Origin: Agromyces kandeliae
GTDB taxonomy: Bacteria > Actinomycetota > Actinomycetes > Actinomycetales > Microbacteriaceae
DNA length: 64,000 bases
Direction: 5' to 3'
NCBI RefSeq assembly: GCF_009674665.1
Contig: NZ_WKJD01000004.1
Coordinates: forward strand, 124,001 to 188,000
A program made the translations under genes and the position numbers. The notes beneath the pieces were generated by a model. The model was not told the origin of the DNA and did no database searches. It saw only the letters and a list, made by a program, of their open reading frames with translations. Below, one piece after another: positions 18,280-28,594 of the stretch. Numbering within the stretch: the stretch's first letter is position 1; every line of letters begins with the position of its first letter.

Positions 18280-19479
18280 GTGAGCACACCGACCCAGCGG
18301 ACGACCCTCATCGTCGACGGCGTCCTCGCGGTGCTGTTCCTCGCAGCCTGCTCGCTCTTCGTCCTCGTCGGCGGGTGGCCGGACGTGGTGGTGACGGTGC
18401 TGTTCGCCGCGGCCCTCGCGGTCCGTCGCCTCGCGCCCGGAGCCTCGCTCGTGATCGCATGGGTCGCGGCGTGCGTGCAGATGCTGCTGCTGCGCGACCT
18501 GCAGCCGGCGGATGTCGCGGTCTTCGCCGTCGTCTACTCGACCTCGGCGCACGGCTCGCGCGCCGTGCGCTGGTGGGGCCTCGGGTCCGCCGGCGCGGGT
18601 GCCGCCCTCGCAGCGGCCTACCTCGTGCTCGTGACGCCGCTCGTCCACGGCGCGGGGATCACGGGGGCGCCGGAGGCGCTGGCGCTCGTCGCGTGGACCG
18701 CACTGCTCTTCGGCGCCGCGCTCGCGGGCCTCGTCCTCGCGTGGACGATCGGGCTCCTCGCGCGCACGGTGCGCGACGCGCGGGAGCAGCGCCGGCGGGC
18801 GGAGTTCGACCGTCGCGAGCGCGAGCACGCCGAGTACCGGTACGTCGTCGAGCAGGAGCGGTCGCGCATCGCGCGCGACATGCACGACGTCGTCGCGCAC
18901 TCCCTCGCGGTCGTGATCGCCCAGGCGGACGGGGCGCGATTCGCCGCGCGGACGCGTCCGGAGGCGGCCTCCGAGGCACTGCAGACCATCTCGGGCGTCG
19001 CCCGCGATGCGCTCGGCGACGTGCGCCTGCTCCTCGGCGAGCTGCGGCACCGGGAGGGCGGTTCGCCGCAGCCCGCGCTCGACGACCTCGACGACCTCGT
19101 CGAGCAGGTCCGCCGAGCCGGCCTCGACGTGCGCCGCACCGAGCGCGGCGAGCGGGTCGCGCTCGGCGCCGGGCACCAGATCGCCGTGTACCGCATCGTG
19201 CAGGAAGGCCTCACGAACGCGCTCCGCCACGGGGATCCGGGTGCACCCGTGCTGCTCGACCTCGACTGGGATCACGAGGGCGTCTCCGTGCGCGTCGAGA
19301 ACGCACTGCCCGGCGAGGGCACCGACGAGGTCGACCCGTCGAGCCGGTCCGTCGCCGCCAGGCACGGCATCCCCGGCATGCGCGAGCGCGCCGAACTCGC
19401 GGGCGGATCCTTCGCTGCGACGGCGGGCGACTGGCGCTTCGTCGTGACCGCACGCATCCCGGCGCAGGCCGCCGCGTGA
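18280..19479 (+). CDS. Sensor histidine kinase (HisKA_3 family)
   Basis: A 399-residue membrane kinase. About four or five hydrophobic segments fill residues 10-160, with no large extracellular domain. A charged helix (AREQRRRAEFDRREREHAEYR) leads into HisKA_3: ERSRIARDMHDVVAHSLAV with phospho-His at about residue 202. The HATPase domain shows NALRHGDPG and the glycine-rich GIPGMRERAELAGG. GTG 18280 was chosen because TAGCGT lies 6 nt upstream, suggesting a leaderless mRNA. It is coupled to the response regulator (GTGA overlap) and followed by an ABC exporter, so the signal may be a toxic peptide, drug or cell-envelope stress; this is inference from context. Confidence 0.9.
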   Translation: MSTPTQRTTLIVDGVLAVLFLAACSLFVLVGGWPDVVVTVLFAAALAVRRLAPGASLVIAWVAACVQMLLLRDLQPADVAVFAVVYSTSAHGSRAVRWWGLGSAGAGAALAAAYLVLVTPLVHGAGITGAPEALALVAWTALLFGAALAGLVLAWTIGLLARTVRDAREQRRRAEFDRREREHAEYRYVVEQERSRIARDMHDVVAHSLAVVIAQADGARFAARTRPEAASEALQTISGVARDALGDVRLLLGELRHREGGSPQPALDDLDDLVEQVRRAGLDVRRTERGERVALGAGHQIAVYRIVQEGLTNALRHGDPGAPVLLDLDWDHEGVSVRVENALPGEGTDEVDPSSRSVAARHGIPGMRERAELAGGSFAATAGDWRFVVTARIPAQAAA

Positions 19480-20144
19480 ACGTCATCAGGGTCGCGCTGG
19501 TCGACGACCAGGCCCTGTTCCGAGCGGGGATCCGCATGCTCGTCGAGTCGCAGGACGACCTCGTGTTCGCCGGCGACGCCGACGACGGCCGTGCGGCGGT
19601 CGCGCTCGCGGCCCGCAGTCGACCCGACGTCATCCTCATGGACGTGCGGATGCCGCACCTCGACGGGATCGCCGCGACGGAGCGCATCGTGGCCGACGCC
19701 GATCGCGAGGGGCGGGAACCGCCGCGCATCCTCGTGCTGACCACGTTCGACCTCGACGAGAACGCGGCCCGAGCGATCCGCGCGGGAGCGAGCGGCTTCG
19801 TGCTGAAGGACGCGGACCCCGAGTTCCTGCTGGCCGCCATCCGCACGGTGCATCGCGGCAATGCGGTCATCGCGGCGAACGCGACGCGCGAGCTCATCGC
19901 GCACTCGTCCCGCGGTGCGGGCAGGCGCCAGGCTCCCGCGGCCTGGGCCGACCTCACGGCGCGCGAGCGGGAGATCTTCGCGCTGGCCGCGAAGGGGCTC
20001 TCGAACGCGGAGATCGCGGCATCCGAGTTCGTCAGCGAGGCCACGGTCAAGACGCACCTCAGCCGCGTGCTCGGCAAGCTCGGCCTCCGGGACCGCGTGC
20101 AGCTCGTGGTCTTCGCCTACGAGCACGACCTGCCGGCGGGCTGA
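19476..20144 (+). CDS. NarL/LuxR-family response regulator
   Basis: A 222-residue response regulator. The receiver domain has VDDQALFRAGIRMLVE, phosphoacceptor Asp in VILMDVRMPHLDG and FVLKDA. The LuxR helix-turn-helix (about 155-215) has LTAREREIFALAAKGLSNAEIA and SEATVKTHLSRVLGKLGL. GTG 19476 overlaps the kinase stop. About 100 nt downstream an ABC transporter operon begins at a TAGCGT promoter; that promoter is the natural predicted target. It is a paralogue in type, not a close copy, of the regulator at 4219-4845. Confidence 0.93.
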   Translation: MNVIRVALVDDQALFRAGIRMLVESQDDLVFAGDADDGRAAVALAARSRPDVILMDVRMPHLDGIAATERIVADADREGREPPRILVLTTFDLDENAARAIRAGASGFVLKDADPEFLLAAIRTVHRGNAVIAANATRELIAHSSRGAGRRQAPAAWADLTAREREIFALAAKGLSNAEIAASEFVSEATVKTHLSRVLGKLGLRDRVQLVVFAYEHDLPAG

Positions 20145-20231
20145 ACGAGCGGGCGACCCGCACGTCGAGGTCATCCCAGCGGATGACGCGGGCGCGACGA
20201 TCGGCGGACGCGGACCGCGCGCCGCCGTCCG

Positions 20232-20237
20232 TAGCGT
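20232..20237 (+). promoter_or_regulatory. -10-like hexamer of the ABC exporter operon
   Basis: TAGCGT ends 7 nt before ATG 20245, implying a leaderless transcript separate from the two-component genes. Confidence 0.5.
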
Positions 20238-20244
20238 CGGCGCC

Positions 20245-21006
20245 ATGGAGATCCAACCCTCAGACCTCGGACTCGTCGCCCGCGTCGCCGGACTCGGCAA
20301 GCGCTACGGAACGGGCGCCGGCGCCGTCGCCGCACTCGAGAACGTCTCGCTCGGACTGCGCCGCGGCGAGTTCACCGCGATCATGGGCCCCTCGGGCTCG
20401 GGCAAGTCCACGCTCATGCACATCATGGCCGGGCTGGACTCGCCGACCGCCGGCCGGGTGTGGCTCGGCGACACCGACATCACCCACCTGCCGGACGGCG
20501 CGCTGACCGTGCTGCGCCGTCGCCGGGTCGGCTTCGTGTTCCAGGCGTTCAACCTCGTGCCGACGCTCGACGTCCTGGGCAACGTGATGCTGCCGTTCGA
20601 GCTCGACGGGCGCCGTCCCAGCGGCGAGGAGCGCGCTGTCGTCGACGCGCTCGTCGAGCGGCTGGGCCTCGGCGAGCGGCTGCGGCACCGACCGCACGAG
20701 CTGTCCGGCGGGCAGCAGCAGCGCGTGGCGATCGCGAGGGCGCTCGCGACGCGCCCGGACCTCGTCTTCGCGGACGAGCCGACCGGCAACCTCGACTCCC
20801 GGACCGGCCGCGAGGTGCTCGCGATCCTCGCCGACGCGAGCCGCGCGCACGGCCAGTCGATCGCGATGGTCACGCACGATCCGATCGCCGCGAGCCATGC
20901 CGACCGCATCGTGTTCCTCGCGGACGGCCGCATCGTGCGAGACACCCAGCGGACGAGCGCCGAGGAGATCGCGACCTACATGCTGTCCATGGAGCGTGCC
21001 GCGTGA
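20245..21006 (+). CDS. ABC transporter ATP-binding protein (MacB/LolD-like)
   Basis: A 253-residue nucleotide-binding subunit of the FtsX-coupled ABC class. All motifs are intact: Walker A GPSGSGKST, Q-loop FQAFNLVPTLDV, signature LSGGQQQR, Walker B LVFADEPTGNLDS, H-loop VTHD. The EPTGNLDS string is characteristic of the LolD/MacB/BceA group. ATG 20245 gives MEIQPSDLGLVARV; the frame upstream is the response-regulator region. The end overlaps the permease start (GTGA). Likely role: extrusion of, or resistance to, an envelope-active compound, or transmission of envelope signals, under the adjacent two-component system. Confidence 0.92.
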   Translation: MEIQPSDLGLVARVAGLGKRYGTGAGAVAALENVSLGLRRGEFTAIMGPSGSGKSTLMHIMAGLDSPTAGRVWLGDTDITHLPDGALTVLRRRRVGFVFQAFNLVPTLDVLGNVMLPFELDGRRPSGEERAVVDALVERLGLGERLRHRPHELSGGQQQRVAIARALATRPDLVFADEPTGNLDSRTGREVLAILADASRAHGQSIAMVTHDPIAASHADRIVFLADGRIVRDTQRTSAEEIATYMLSMERAA

Positions 21007-22403
21007 TCGCCCGCCTCCGGACCGAGCACGCTCCGACGCTGCTCGTCGCGACGCTCGCGGCGGCGTTCGGCGTCGCGCTGTTGCAGGTCACCGGCTATCT
21101 GGGCTCGGCGATGCGCGCCGACGACGTGACGGGATCGAGCGCCACCGCTGCGCTGATGCTCGCCATCGTCGCGTGGGTGTTCATCGTCATCGCGGTCTAC
21201 GTCAGCGGCGTGGTGACGGCGAACACCGTCGCGACGGTCGTCGCCGGCCGCACCCGGCAGATCGCGTTGCTGCGCCTCCTCGGCTCGACCGCCCGCGCGC
21301 AGCGCGGCGCGATCGCGAGGGAGGGACTCGCGGTCGGCGCGGTCGGCGCAGCGCTCGGCCTCGTCGTCGGAACGCTCGTCGCGATCGGACTCGCCGAGTG
21401 GGCGGCCGTCGCGGACGTGCTGCCGCGGGTCGACCACGTGTGGGCCGACCCGGCGGTGCTGCCGCCCGTGATCGTCGCCGTGCTGACGACGTGGCTCGCA
21501 GCATGGGCCGGTTCGCGTCGCGTCCTCGCGGTCCGTCCGTCGGAGGCGCTCGGCAACGCCGCAGCGCGCTCCCAGGAGGAGCTCACCGCGCGACGCGGGC
21601 GGACCGCGACCGCAGCCACGCTCGCGGCGTTCGGCACGCTGCTCCTCCTCATCGGCGTCGCGCTCGGCCTCGTCACGCCGCTCGGGGTCCTCGTCGGCCT
21701 CGTCGGCGGTGTCCTGTCGTTCACGGGGATCGTGCTCGGCGCGCACGCCGTGATGCCGCCGATCCTGCGCGTGGTCGGGCGGGCGCTGGGCACCTCGCCG
21801 CCTGCGCGGCTCGCCGCGGAGAACGCCGTGCGCCACCCGGAGCGGAGCTCGCGCATGACGATCGGGCTCGTCATCGGCGTGACGCTCGTGACGATGTTCG
21901 CGGTCGCGATGGAGTCGTACCGCGACCTGTTGCTCGCGGCGACCGAGGACCGCCCCGACCTGCGCGTGGGCATCGAGCAGACCGTCTCCGCGACGGTAGC
22001 GGTGTTCGGGATCCTCATCGGCTTCAGCGGGCTCATCGCGGCGGTCGGACTCGTCAACACGCTCTCGCTCAGCGTCCTCCAGCGGACCCGCGAGCTGGGC
22101 CTCCTGCGCGCGCTCGGCTTCGAGCGCCGACAGCTCCGCGCGATGGTGCTGGCCGAGAGCGCCGCGCTCACGGCCGCCGCGACGGTGACCGGGATCGTGC
22201 TCGGCACGTTCTACGGCTGGGCCGGCGCGCAGGCGATGCTCGGCAGCGTGCAGGGCATACCACTCGTCGTCGCACCGTCGATCCCGTGGGGCGTGATCGC
22301 CGTGCTCGTGGTCGCGGCCGGGGTCCTGACGCTCATCGCATCGCTCGCACCGTCCCGGCGGGCGACGACCGTCTCGCCGGTCGCGGCGCTCGCGATCGAG
22401 TGA
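21003..22403 (+). CDS. FtsX-type ABC transporter permease
   Basis: A 466-residue permease with about ten hydrophobic spans, more than a minimal four-span MacB. It appears to hold two FtsX-like units: one around residues 55-170 (TRQIALLRLLGSTARAQRG) and one around residues 335-460 (RTRELGLLRALGFERRQLRAMV). The conserved R-x-I/L-A-L/G-LR-LG motif that follows an FtsX transmembrane helix is present in both. No large extracytoplasmic domain is visible, unlike MacB or BceB. The GTG start overlaps the ATPase stop. A 13-bp hairpin ends the operon. The substrate is unknown. Confidence 0.88.
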   Translation: MIARLRTEHAPTLLVATLAAAFGVALLQVTGYLGSAMRADDVTGSSATAALMLAIVAWVFIVIAVYVSGVVTANTVATVVAGRTRQIALLRLLGSTARAQRGAIAREGLAVGAVGAALGLVVGTLVAIGLAEWAAVADVLPRVDHVWADPAVLPPVIVAVLTTWLAAWAGSRRVLAVRPSEALGNAAARSQEELTARRGRTATAATLAAFGTLLLLIGVALGLVTPLGVLVGLVGGVLSFTGIVLGAHAVMPPILRVVGRALGTSPPARLAAENAVRHPERSSRMTIGLVIGVTLVTMFAVAMESYRDLLLAATEDRPDLRVGIEQTVSATVAVFGILIGFSGLIAAVGLVNTLSLSVLQRTRELGLLRALGFERRQLRAMVLAESAALTAAATVTGIVLGTFYGWAGAQAMLGSVQGIPLVVAPSIPWGVIAVLVVAAGVLTLIASLAPSRRATTVSPVAALAIE

Positions 22404-22421
22404 TCCGAGGCGGCTGACCAG

Positions 22422-22459
22422 GGGGCGGGTGCCGGCGATGGGGGGGCGGCACCCGCCCC
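22422..22459 (+). terminator. Terminator after the ABC exporter operon
   Basis: A perfect 13-bp GC-rich stem (22422-22434 with 22447-22459) with a 12-nt loop lies 18 nt past the permease stop. It lacks a U-tract, which is usual in this lineage. Confidence 0.65.
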
Positions 22460-22520
22460 GCGTGCGGCGTCGCCGCGGAGCATCCCTCGTCATGGTTGCG
22501 CTCGCCCGCGCGCGCGGTGT

Positions 22521-22526
22521 TAGCCT
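22521..22526 (+). promoter_or_regulatory. -10-like hexamer of the leuA leader
   Basis: TAGCCT ends 6 nt before the GTG of the leader peptide. A weak TTGCGC lies 19 nt upstream (22496-22501). The leader peptide would be the first thing translated on a leaderless RNA. Confidence 0.55.
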
Positions 22527-22541
22527 AGGTCCGTGCTTCAC

Positions 22542-24421
<1,880 letters not shown>

Positions 24422-24441
24422 CCCGCCCGTGCGCGGGCGGG
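24422..24441 (+). terminator. Terminator after leuA
   Basis: An 8-bp GC-only stem (24422-24429 with 24434-24441) closes on a TGCG tetraloop and begins immediately after the leuA stop codon. Confidence 0.6.
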
Positions 24442-24522
24442 CGCGGCATCCGTCATCGCCCGACCGCGATCACGGGGTGCCGGCGCGTCGGCCGACCACC
24501 GGGACGGATGGCGCGGCCCGGA

Positions 24523-25269
24523 TCAGTGCGCGCGACCGAGGTACTCCTCGAAGGTGATGGTCCCGTAGGGTTCGCCGGGCACGAGGTTCGCGCCCGACCG
24601 GAACGCCTCGAACCGGGTTCCGGGGAGGCGGAACGCGGCCGTCGGCCGCCGCGACCCGCGAGCGGCGAGCCACGCCCTGGCGAGGTCGCGCGCGGTGCGC
24701 ACCTCTGGTCCGCCGATGTCGGGTGCGATCCCGAGCACCTCGTCGTCGAGGAGTTCGACGAGTCGCCGGGCCACGTCGTCGACGGAGATCGGCTGGAACG
24801 AGAACGCCGGAGCGAAGACCACGGGGGAGAAGCGCTGGGCTTGGAAGAGCGTGGCGACGAAGTTGTGGAACTGGGTCGCCCTGAGCGTCGTCCAGCGCAA
24901 TCGCGATTCGGCGATGATCCGCTCGGAGGCGCGCTTGCCTCCGTAGTAGGCCAGCGGGATCCGGTCGATGCCGACGATGGACGAGTACAGGATCCGGGGT
25001 CGACCCTCGTGCTCGGCGGCGCGCACGAGTCGACGCGTGATCTCGGTATCGTCGCGACTCGTCGTCGCGAGGTGCATCACCGCGCCGACGCCCTCGAGCG
25101 CCGCCTCGACGCCCTCGCCGGTCTCGAGGTCGCCGCGGAGCGTGCCCGGTGCGCCCGTCCTACTGAGCACGCGGACGTCGTCGCCCCGCTCGCGGAGTCG
25201 ACGCACCACGGCGCGGCCGAGCGTACCGGTGCCTCCGGTGACGAGGACGGGAGTGGACGACGTGGTCAC
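24523..25269 (-). CDS. NAD(P)-binding SDR-like oxidoreductase (NmrA/epimerase-like)
   Basis: A 248-residue Rossmann protein of the atypical or extended SDR type. It begins [18 protein letters not shown] (GxxGxxG) and keeps a YxxxK pair in YYGGKRASE. The middle contains [15 protein letters not shown], as in NAD(P)H-binding NmrA-like proteins. No quinone- or sugar-specific motif is recognised, so the substrate is unknown. GTG 25269 was chosen because it directly precedes the first beta strand; the 17 extra residues of the longer frame are not conserved-looking. It is divergent from recO, with 124 bp between. Confidence 0.8.
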   Translation of the reverse strand: MTTSSTPVLVTGGTGTLGRAVVRRLRERGDDVRVLSRTGAPGTLRGDLETGEGVEAALEGVGAVMHLATTSRDDTEITRRLVRAAEHEGRPRILYSSIVGIDRIPLAYYGGKRASERIIAESRLRWTTLRATQFHNFVATLFQAQRFSPVVFAPAFSFQPISVDDVARRLVELLDDEVLGIAPDIGGPEVRTARDLARAWLAARGSRRPTAAFRLPGTRFEAFRSGANLVPGEPYGTITFEEYLGRAH

Positions 25270-25381
25270 CCGACCATTCTGCCGCTCCGGCGACGTGCTG
25301 CGGCACGGCCGCCGAGGCATCCGTCTCCTCCCGAGCGCGATCCCGCGGCGCGGTCGCGGACCCGGGGTGGGCGGTCGGTGG

Positions 25382-25387
25382 GAGAAT
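25382..25387 (+). promoter_or_regulatory. -10-like hexamer of recO
   Basis: GAGAAT, within GGGAGAATCGAGGA, ends 6 nt before GTG 25394. The GGAG that follows is too close to the start to serve as a Shine-Dalgarno sequence. Confidence 0.5.
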
Positions 25388-25393
25388 CGAGGA

Positions 25394-26131
25394 GTGCCCG
25401 TCTACCGAGATGACGCAGTCGTGCTGCGCACCCACAAGCTGGGCGAAGCCGACCGCATCGTCACGCTGCTGACGCGCCGCCACGGCAAGATCCGGGCGGT
25501 CGCGCGAGGCGTCCGGCGCACGGCGTCGAAGTTCGGCTCGCGGCTCGAGCCGTTCATGGTGGCGGACCTCCAGCTCTACGAGGGGCGCACGCTCGACGTC
25601 ATCACGCAGGCCGAGTCGATCGGCGCGTACGGCGCCGAGATCAGCCAGGACTACGCGGCGTACACGGCCGCGAACGCGATGGTCGAGGCCGCCGACCGGC
25701 TGACCGAGGCCGAGGGCTCGCTGCAGCAGTACCTCCTGCTCGTCGGCGCCCTGCGTTCGCTCTCGCGCCGCGAGCACGGCCCCGACCTCACGCTCGACTC
25801 CTACCTGCTCCGTGCGCTCGCGATCGCGGGCTGGGCGCCGAGCTTCGAGGACTGCTCGCGCTGCGGCGCACCCGGCCCGCACACGGCCGTGGTCGTGCAG
25901 CTCGGCGGCGTCGTCTGCGAGTCGTGCGCGCCTCCGGGCAGCCCCCGCATCGCGCCGACGACGGTCCACCTGCTCGGCGCGCTCCTCGCGGGGGACTGGA
26001 CGATCGCCGAGTCGTCGTCGCAGCGCGACCGGGGCCAGGCGAGCGGTATCGTCGCGGCGTACGCCCAATGGCATCTCGAGCGCGGACTGCGCTCCCTCTC
26101 CCACGTCTCCCGAGGAACGGCCCCAGAGTGA
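25394..26131 (+). CDS. recO: DNA repair protein RecO
   Basis: A 245-residue recombination mediator that helps load RecA onto SSB-coated DNA in the RecFOR pathway. The N-terminal OB fold starts [39 protein letters not shown], a textbook RecO sequence. A zinc motif CSRCG...CESC lies near residues 155-180. GTG 25394 is set by this conserved N-terminus and by a GAGAAT hexamer 6 nt upstream. Its stop overlaps uppS (GTGA). leuA-recO-uppS is a usual actinobacterial order, here interrupted by the SDR gene. Confidence 0.95.
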   Translation: MPVYRDDAVVLRTHKLGEADRIVTLLTRRHGKIRAVARGVRRTASKFGSRLEPFMVADLQLYEGRTLDVITQAESIGAYGAEISQDYAAYTAANAMVEAADRLTEAEGSLQQYLLLVGALRSLSRREHGPDLTLDSYLLRALAIAGWAPSFEDCSRCGAPGPHTAVVVQLGGVVCESCAPPGSPRIAPTTVHLLGALLAGDWTIAESSSQRDRGQASGIVAAYAQWHLERGLRSLSHVSRGTAPE

Positions 26132-26955
26132 CCCCGAAGCCCTACACCCACAAGGACGCGGTGCCCTACCGCCCGCTCGACTGGACCGGCCTCACCCCGC
26201 CCGACTTCCCGAAGGGCTCGGTGCCCGAGCACGTCGGCATCGTCATGGACGGCAACGGCCGTTGGGCCAACCGGCAGGGCCTCACGCGCATCGAGGGCCA
26301 CAAGGCGGGCGAGGAGGTGCTGCTCGACGTGGTGGCCGGCGCGATCCAGGCGGGCGTGAAGCACCTGTCGGTCTACGCCTTCTCGACGGAGAACTGGAAG
26401 CGCTCGCCCGACGAGGTGCGCTTCCTGATGGGCTACAACCGCGACGTGCTGCACCGGCGCCGGGACCAGCTCAACGAGTGGAACGTGCGCATCAGGTGGG
26501 CCGGACGCCGGCCGCGGCTCTGGAAGTCGGTCATCGACGAGCTGCAGGTCGCCGAGCGGCTGACGGCGTCGAACACCGGCCTGCAGTTCACGATGTGCGT
26601 CAACTACGGGGGCCGCAACGAGATCGTCGACGCCGTGCGCTCGATCGCCGACGACGTGGCCGCGGGCCGGCTGCGCCCGTCGGCGGTGTCGGAGAAGCTC
26701 ATCCAGAAGCGCCTGTACGTGCCCGACATGCCCGACGTCGACCTGTTCGTGCGCAGCTCGGGCGAGCAGCGCACCTCGAACTTCCTGCTCTGGCAGTCGG
26801 CCTATGCCGAGATGGTGTTCCTCGACACGCTCTGGCCCGACTTCTCCCGCGCCGAGCTCTGGGAGGCCATCGAGCTGTACGCCACCCGCAACCGTCGTTT
26901 CGGCGGCGCGGTCGACACGCCCGATGCGGCACCCGGTTCCCCGGAGGGCCTGTAG
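26128..26955 (+). CDS. uppS: Isoprenyl transferase (undecaprenyl-diphosphate synthase type)
   Basis: A 275-residue cis-prenyltransferase that makes the long polyprenyl diphosphate carrier for peptidoglycan and other wall polymers. [18 protein letters not shown] contains the catalytic Asp and the diphosphate-binding [44 protein letters not shown] and LWPDF are all canonical. The N-terminal 35 residues before [10 protein letters not shown] are an actinobacterial extension. GTG 26128 overlaps the recO stop. Confidence 0.95.
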   Translation: MTPKPYTHKDAVPYRPLDWTGLTPPDFPKGSVPEHVGIVMDGNGRWANRQGLTRIEGHKAGEEVLLDVVAGAIQAGVKHLSVYAFSTENWKRSPDEVRFLMGYNRDVLHRRRDQLNEWNVRIRWAGRRPRLWKSVIDELQVAERLTASNTGLQFTMCVNYGGRNEIVDAVRSIADDVAAGRLRPSAVSEKLIQKRLYVPDMPDVDLFVRSSGEQRTSNFLLWQSAYAEMVFLDTLWPDFSRAELWEAIELYATRNRRFGGAVDTPDAAPGSPEGL

Positions 26956-27109
26956 CCGATCGCGCGCGTGGCGGCGGAGCATCCGCTCGACACGCCGTGC
27001 CGGACCGGCGCGCCTGCCAATATCTCCTTCGCGGTGCACATGCCGGACCGCTTCGTGCATTCGTGCCGATCTGGGAATACGCGGGCCGATCCATCCGTTC
27101 GCATCCATC

Positions 27110-27775
27110 GTGACGTCCCCCATCAAGATCGACATCTGGTCCGACATCGCCTGCCCGTGGTGCTACATCGGCAAGCGCCACCTCGAAGCGGGGATCGCCG
27201 CACTCGGCGACGACGCCCCCGAGGTCGAGATCGAGTACCACTCGTTCGAGCTCTCGCCCGACACCCCGCTCGACTTCGAGGGCTCGACGACCGAGTACCT
27301 CTCGAAGGCCAAGGGACTGCCGCTCGAGCGCGTCGAGCAGATGCTCGAGCACGTGACCGGCGTCGCTTCGCAGGCCGGGCTCGAGTACCACTTCGAGTCG
27401 GTCGCGCACACGAAGACGCTGAAGGGCCACGAGCTGCTGCACCTCGCCAAGGCGAACGGCAAGCAGCTCGAGATGAAGGAGCGGCTCCTGAAGGCCTACT
27501 TCACCGAAGGCGGCCGCGTGAACCGCATCGACGAGCTCGTGGGCTGGGCCGAGGAGCTCGGCATCGACGGCGCCGACGCGCGCGAGGCGCTCGAGTCCGG
27601 CCGCTACGCCGACGACGTGCAGGCCGACATCGCGCAGGCGCGCGCGTACGGCATCCAGGGCGTGCCGTTCTTCGTGTTCGAGGGCAGGTACGGCGTCTCG
27701 GGCGCGCAACCCGCCGAGGTCTTCTCGCAGGTGCTCCAGCAGGTCGACGGCGAGCGCGAGGGGACGGCGGCGTGA
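27110..27775 (+). CDS. DsbA-family (FrnE-like) oxidoreductase
   Basis: A 221-residue thioredoxin-fold protein of the FrnE/DsbA group. The active site is CPWC in WSDIACPWCYIGKRHLE at about residue 15, with no signal peptide, so it is cytosolic. The cis-Pro region is GVPFFVFEGRYGVSGAQP, typical for FrnE. GTG 27110 is the start that places the first beta strand correctly; the upstream frame is a uppS shadow. It is translationally coupled (GTGA) to a tiny downstream ORF. The substrate is unknown; relatives act as disulfide isomerases or in polyketide tailoring. Confidence 0.9.
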   Translation: MTSPIKIDIWSDIACPWCYIGKRHLEAGIAALGDDAPEVEIEYHSFELSPDTPLDFEGSTTEYLSKAKGLPLERVEQMLEHVTGVASQAGLEYHFESVAHTKTLKGHELLHLAKANGKQLEMKERLLKAYFTEGGRVNRIDELVGWAEELGIDGADAREALESGRYADDVQADIAQARAYGIQGVPFFVFEGRYGVSGAQPAEVFSQVLQQVDGEREGTAA

Positions 27776-27915
27776 GCCCGGAGTCGCGGGGTCTCCCGAC
27801 GACGGAGGCAGCGCCCGCGCCGTTCACGATGATCGAGGGGGCGTCGGACGAGCTCGCGTGCGAGGGCGACGCCTGCCTGATCCCCGGGTTCGGGTCGGTC
27901 GATCCCGCGAGGTGA
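27772..27915 (+). CDS. Small coupled ORF with CxxxxC motif
   Basis: A 47-residue ORF whose GTG overlaps the DsbA-like stop (GTGA), the usual sign of coupling in this window. It reads SPESRGLPTTEAAPA, then FTMIEGASDELACEGDACL and ends IPGFGSVDPAR. Two Cys are spaced C-x4-C in CEGDAC. There is no signal peptide or membrane segment. I do not recognise a family. The two Cys next to a thiol oxidoreductase suggest a redox partner or metal-binding peptide, but that is inference. Its stop codon lies inside the left arm of a 14-bp inverted repeat. Confidence 0.5.
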   Translation: MSPESRGLPTTEAAPAPFTMIEGASDELACEGDACLIPGFGSVDPAR

Positions 27916-27958
27916 CGCGAATCGACCGCCCGACGCGTATCGACGTCGATTCGCGTCA
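27913..27958. repeat. Three copies of a 13-mer GACGCGWATCGAC, last one inverted
   Basis: Copies lie at 27914-27926 (A variant) and 27932-27944 (T variant) in direct orientation and 27945-27957 inverted. The first and third form a 14-bp perfect inverted repeat (27913-27926 with 27945-27958) around an 18-nt loop that holds the second. It overlaps the stop codon of the small ORF and may be a terminator for it, or a protein binding site. Confidence 0.75.
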
Positions 27959-27962
27959 TCTC

Positions 27963-27983
27963 GGCGGACGGCGGACGGCGGAC
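27963..27983. repeat. Tandem 7-bp repeat, three units
   Basis: GGCGGAC is repeated three times without interruption between the triple 13-mer and the deacylase stop codon at 28016. No function is apparent; slippage-prone intergenic sequence is the simplest reading. Confidence 0.8.
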
Positions 27984-28015
27984 GCCGGAACGTCGGCGAC
28001 CGGGTCGGCGAACGG

Positions 28016-28501
28016 CTACTCGGGGTCGCTGATGTCGGCGACGGTCGCCCCCAGCGCGGCGATGAGCGCGTCGGCGTCGACGAACAGGCTGCGCCCGTGC
28101 TCGCCCGCGCCCATCGAGACGCGCCGTCCGACGATGGCCTCGTCGGCGACGACCGGCCAGGCGATGCTCGAGCCGAGCGGCGTGATGGTGCCGCGCTCGT
28201 AGCCCGTCGCGGCGAGCGCGAGCGAGGCGTCGGGCAGCTGGAGCTTGTTCACGGCGAGCAGCGCCCGGAGCTTGGGCCAGCTGATCTTCCGGCCGCCCGG
28301 GACGAGTGCGAAGACGTACGTGTCGTCGCTGCGCTTGACGACCAGGGACTTCACGATGTCGGCTGGCGCGATGCCGAGCAGCTCGGCGGCCTCCTCGAGG
28401 CTGCGCGCTGCGGGGCGTTCGATCACCTCGATGTCGAGGCCCCTCGCGGACGCGTCGGCCTGCACCCGCTCGACGCCCTCCAACCCGGCGAACCGCGTCA
28501 T
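28016..28501 (-). CDS. YbaK/EbsC-type aminoacyl-tRNA deacylase
   Basis: A 161-residue trans-editing domain protein that hydrolyses mischarged tRNAs, such as Cys-tRNA-Pro in YbaK. GIAPADIVKSLVVKRSDDTYVFALVPGGRKISWPKLRALL contains the conserved Lys and GDR-like region, and GYERGTITPLGS is the family's C-terminal motif (GYxxGxxxPxG). ATG 28501 has GGAGGA six nt upstream. It is oriented opposite to dusB, with divergent starts 93 nt apart. Which aminoacyl-tRNA it edits cannot be told from sequence. Confidence 0.88.
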   Translation of the reverse strand: MTRFAGLEGVERVQADASARGLDIEVIERPAARSLEEAAELLGIAPADIVKSLVVKRSDDTYVFALVPGGRKISWPKLRALLAVNKLQLPDASLALAATGYERGTITPLGSSIAWPVVADEAIVGRRVSMGAGEHGRSLFVDADALIAALGATVADISDPE

Positions 28502-28580
28502 CCCGTCCTCCTCACCCTCGTCCTGCCCGCATCCTATGCGCCCCCCATGCGAGCCCGGGCGGATCAGGCCGACCGTCTGG

Positions 28581-28586
28581 GAGAAT
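28581..28586 (+). promoter_or_regulatory. -10-like hexamer of dusB
   Basis: GAGAAT in GGGAGAATCGAAGG ends 8 nt before ATG 28595. This is the third use of the same string in this window. Confidence 0.5.
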
Positions 28587-28594
28587 CGAAGGCG

